DNA from: Candidatus Falkowiibacteriota bacterium
Lineage (GTDB): Bacteria > Patescibacteriota > Patescibacteriia > Patescibacteriales > WJLG01
Assembly: GCA_014728685.1 (NCBI GenBank)
Contig: WJLG01000108.1
Coordinates: 1 to 6,067 of the forward strand
DNA length: 6,067 nt
Direction: 5' to 3'
Both the position numbers and the translations under genes were made by a program. Shown here piece after piece: positions 4,775 through 6,067 of this stretch. The stretch's first letter is position 1; the number at the start of each line of letters is the position of its first letter. Below the pieces are notes generated by a model that did no database searches, was not told where the DNA came from, and saw only the letters and a list, made by a program, of their open reading frames with translations.

Positions 4775-6055
4775 ATGATAATAGGCATTGACGCGTCCAG
4801 GGCCAATCGAGAGCGCAAGAGCGGAACGGAATGGTACTCTTACTACTTGATAAAGAACTTGGCCCGGATCGACAAAGAGAATAAATATATCCTTTATACG
4901 GACAAACCGCTTACCGGCGGTTTATTGGATTTGACCAAAAATGATCTGGAAGAAGGAGATGGAAAACCGGAATATGACCTGGACGGTTATCAGGTTATAA
5001 AAAGCCCTTATAACAATTTCAAGGCCAAGGTACTTAAATGGCCGTTCAAGAATTTTTGGACTTTGGGACGGTTGTCGATAGAGATGTTTTTCAAAAAGCC
5101 GGATATGCTTTTTGTTCCGGCGCATACTCTGCCTTTGATAAAACCGGATAAAACGGTCAATACGATCCATGATGTCGCCTTTAAAATCGATAGAGACATA
5201 TATAATAAAGACAGAATCTGTTCGGAAATGAGATGGGGGAAAAGATTGGTCGATCTGCTGGTGAGAATTTTCACCAAGGGTGAATACGGCGCCAATTCTT
5301 TCGATTATCTTGATTGGTCAACCAAGCATTCTTTGAAACATTCCGATAAGATCATTTCGGTTTCCGAGTTTACCAAAAACGAGATCTTGCGAATATACAA
5401 AGCCGACGCGGATAAGATCAATGTTGTTTACAATGGTTTTAACAATTTTCTATACAGGCCGATCGAAGACAAGGATAAAACAGATGAGGTTTTGGATAAG
5501 TATGGGATCACCAGACCTTACATATTGAATGTCGGGCGCTTGGAAAAGAAAAAGAACTCTTCGCTTTTGATAGAATCTTATGCAAAAGCCAAGTATTTCA
5601 ACAAGAACATAAAAGAAAAGTTGGTTTTGGTCGGATCGGCCAGCTATGGTTATGATGATGTCAAGTATATGATAGAGGAATTTTCACTTGATGATGATGT
5701 CATAATGCCGGGCTGGATAGAAGAGAAGGATATGCCTTATATTTTTTCTGCTGCTACGGCTTTTATCTTTCCGACCAAGCATGAAGGCTTCGGGATCCCG
5801 ATTCTGCAGGCTATGGCCACCGGCTTGCCGGTTGCCTGTTCGAACATACCGGTTTTAAGGGAGGTAGCCGGAGAGGCGGCTTTGTTCTTCAATAATCAAA
5901 GCAGAGATGAAATGGCCAAGGCCATTGAAAATGCCATAAAAAATGAAGATTTAAGGCAAGAACTTATACAAAAAGGTTTGGAAAGATCAGCCGATTTCAG
6001 CTGGGAAAAGTGCGCTCAGGAGACTTTACGTGTATTAAATAGTGTCAAAAATTAG
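4775..6055 (+). CDS. GT-B fold glycosyltransferase, family GT4 type
   Basis: The product is 426 residues, complete, without a membrane helix. It would transfer a sugar from a nucleotide-sugar donor to an acceptor at the cytoplasmic face. The N-terminal acceptor domain starts with IIGIDASRA and SGTEWYSYYL (16-25), and includes FVPAHTLP (113-120), NTIHDVAFK (129-137) and ISVSEFTKNEI (194-204). The hinge is VVYNGFNNFLYRP (217-229). The donor domain (about 245-410) carries NVGRLEKKKN with R255 and K260, LVLVGSASYG (283-292), MPGWIEEKDMPYIFSAA and HEGFGIPILQAMATG (336-350). The usual E-x7-E motif is E337-x7-Q345, so the second glutamate is replaced. Donor and acceptor cannot be told from sequence. 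It lies 12 bases after mreB with no Shine-Dalgarno site, and ends in TAG. Nothing resembling a terminator follows in the last 12 bases, so the operon may continue. Relatives make mannosylated, glucosylated or rhamnosylated surface glycans. Confidence 0.93.
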   Translation: MIIGIDASRANRERKSGTEWYSYYLIKNLARIDKENKYILYTDKPLTGGLLDLTKNDLEEGDGKPEYDLDGYQVIKSPYNNFKAKVLKWPFKNFWTLGRLSIEMFFKKPDMLFVPAHTLPLIKPDKTVNTIHDVAFKIDRDIYNKDRICSEMRWGKRLVDLLVRIFTKGEYGANSFDYLDWSTKHSLKHSDKIISVSEFTKNEILRIYKADADKINVVYNGFNNFLYRPIEDKDKTDEVLDKYGITRPYILNVGRLEKKKNSSLLIESYAKAKYFNKNIKEKLVLVGSASYGYDDVKYMIEEFSLDDDVIMPGWIEEKDMPYIFSAATAFIFPTKHEGFGIPILQAMATGLPVACSNIPVLREVAGEAALFFNNQSRDEMAKAIENAIKNEDLRQELIQKGLERSADFSWEKCAQETLRVLNSVKN

Positions 6056-6067
6056 CTTATTTTAAGG

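Overview
The window looks like a stretch of a Patescibacteria (Candidate Phyla Radiation) chromosome. The taxon call is inference. It rests on a large single-pass DUF4012 protein directly followed by mreB and a GT4 glycosyltransferase, on an MreB C-terminus of the kind I associate with this group, on very tight gene packing, and on AU-rich leaders without Shine-Dalgarno sites. The standard genetic code fits, with TGA, TAA, TAA and TAG used as stops. No rRNA, tRNA, CRISPR array or insertion sequence is visible.

Bases 1-290 are an AT-rich intergenic region that appears to hold two divergent promoters. A leftward promoter (TTGACG, 17 bp, TATAAT with an upstream TG) fires off the left edge. An imperfect hairpin lies at its expected transcript start, and an exact consensus DnaA box abuts its -35 element. 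A rightward promoter (TTGACT, 17 bp, TATATT with an upstream TG) drives the first gene.

Bases 291-1646 encode a 451-residue protein with a perfect AGGAGG ribosome-binding site. It is closed by a strong intrinsic terminator at 1658-1693, so it is a self-contained monocistronic unit. The N-terminus resembles MYG1/DHH-like phosphoesterases, but several expected metal-ligand positions are changed, so the function is uncertain.

Bases 1706-6055 form a second rightward unit with its own near-consensus promoter. It encodes a DUF4012 membrane protein (657 aa), MreB (335 aa, GTG start) and a GT-B glycosyltransferase of family GT4 (426 aa). The intergenic gaps are only 10 and 12 bases, no terminator lies between the genes, and none of the three has a Shine-Dalgarno site. 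The leader of the first gene is almost entirely a tandem 12-base A/T direct repeat. Together the genes suggest a cell-envelope module: MreB organises envelope synthesis from the cytoplasmic face, the glycosyltransferase makes a glycan or glycolipid, and the DUF4012 protein acts outside the membrane. The operon may continue past the right edge, because no terminator is seen in the last 12 bases.
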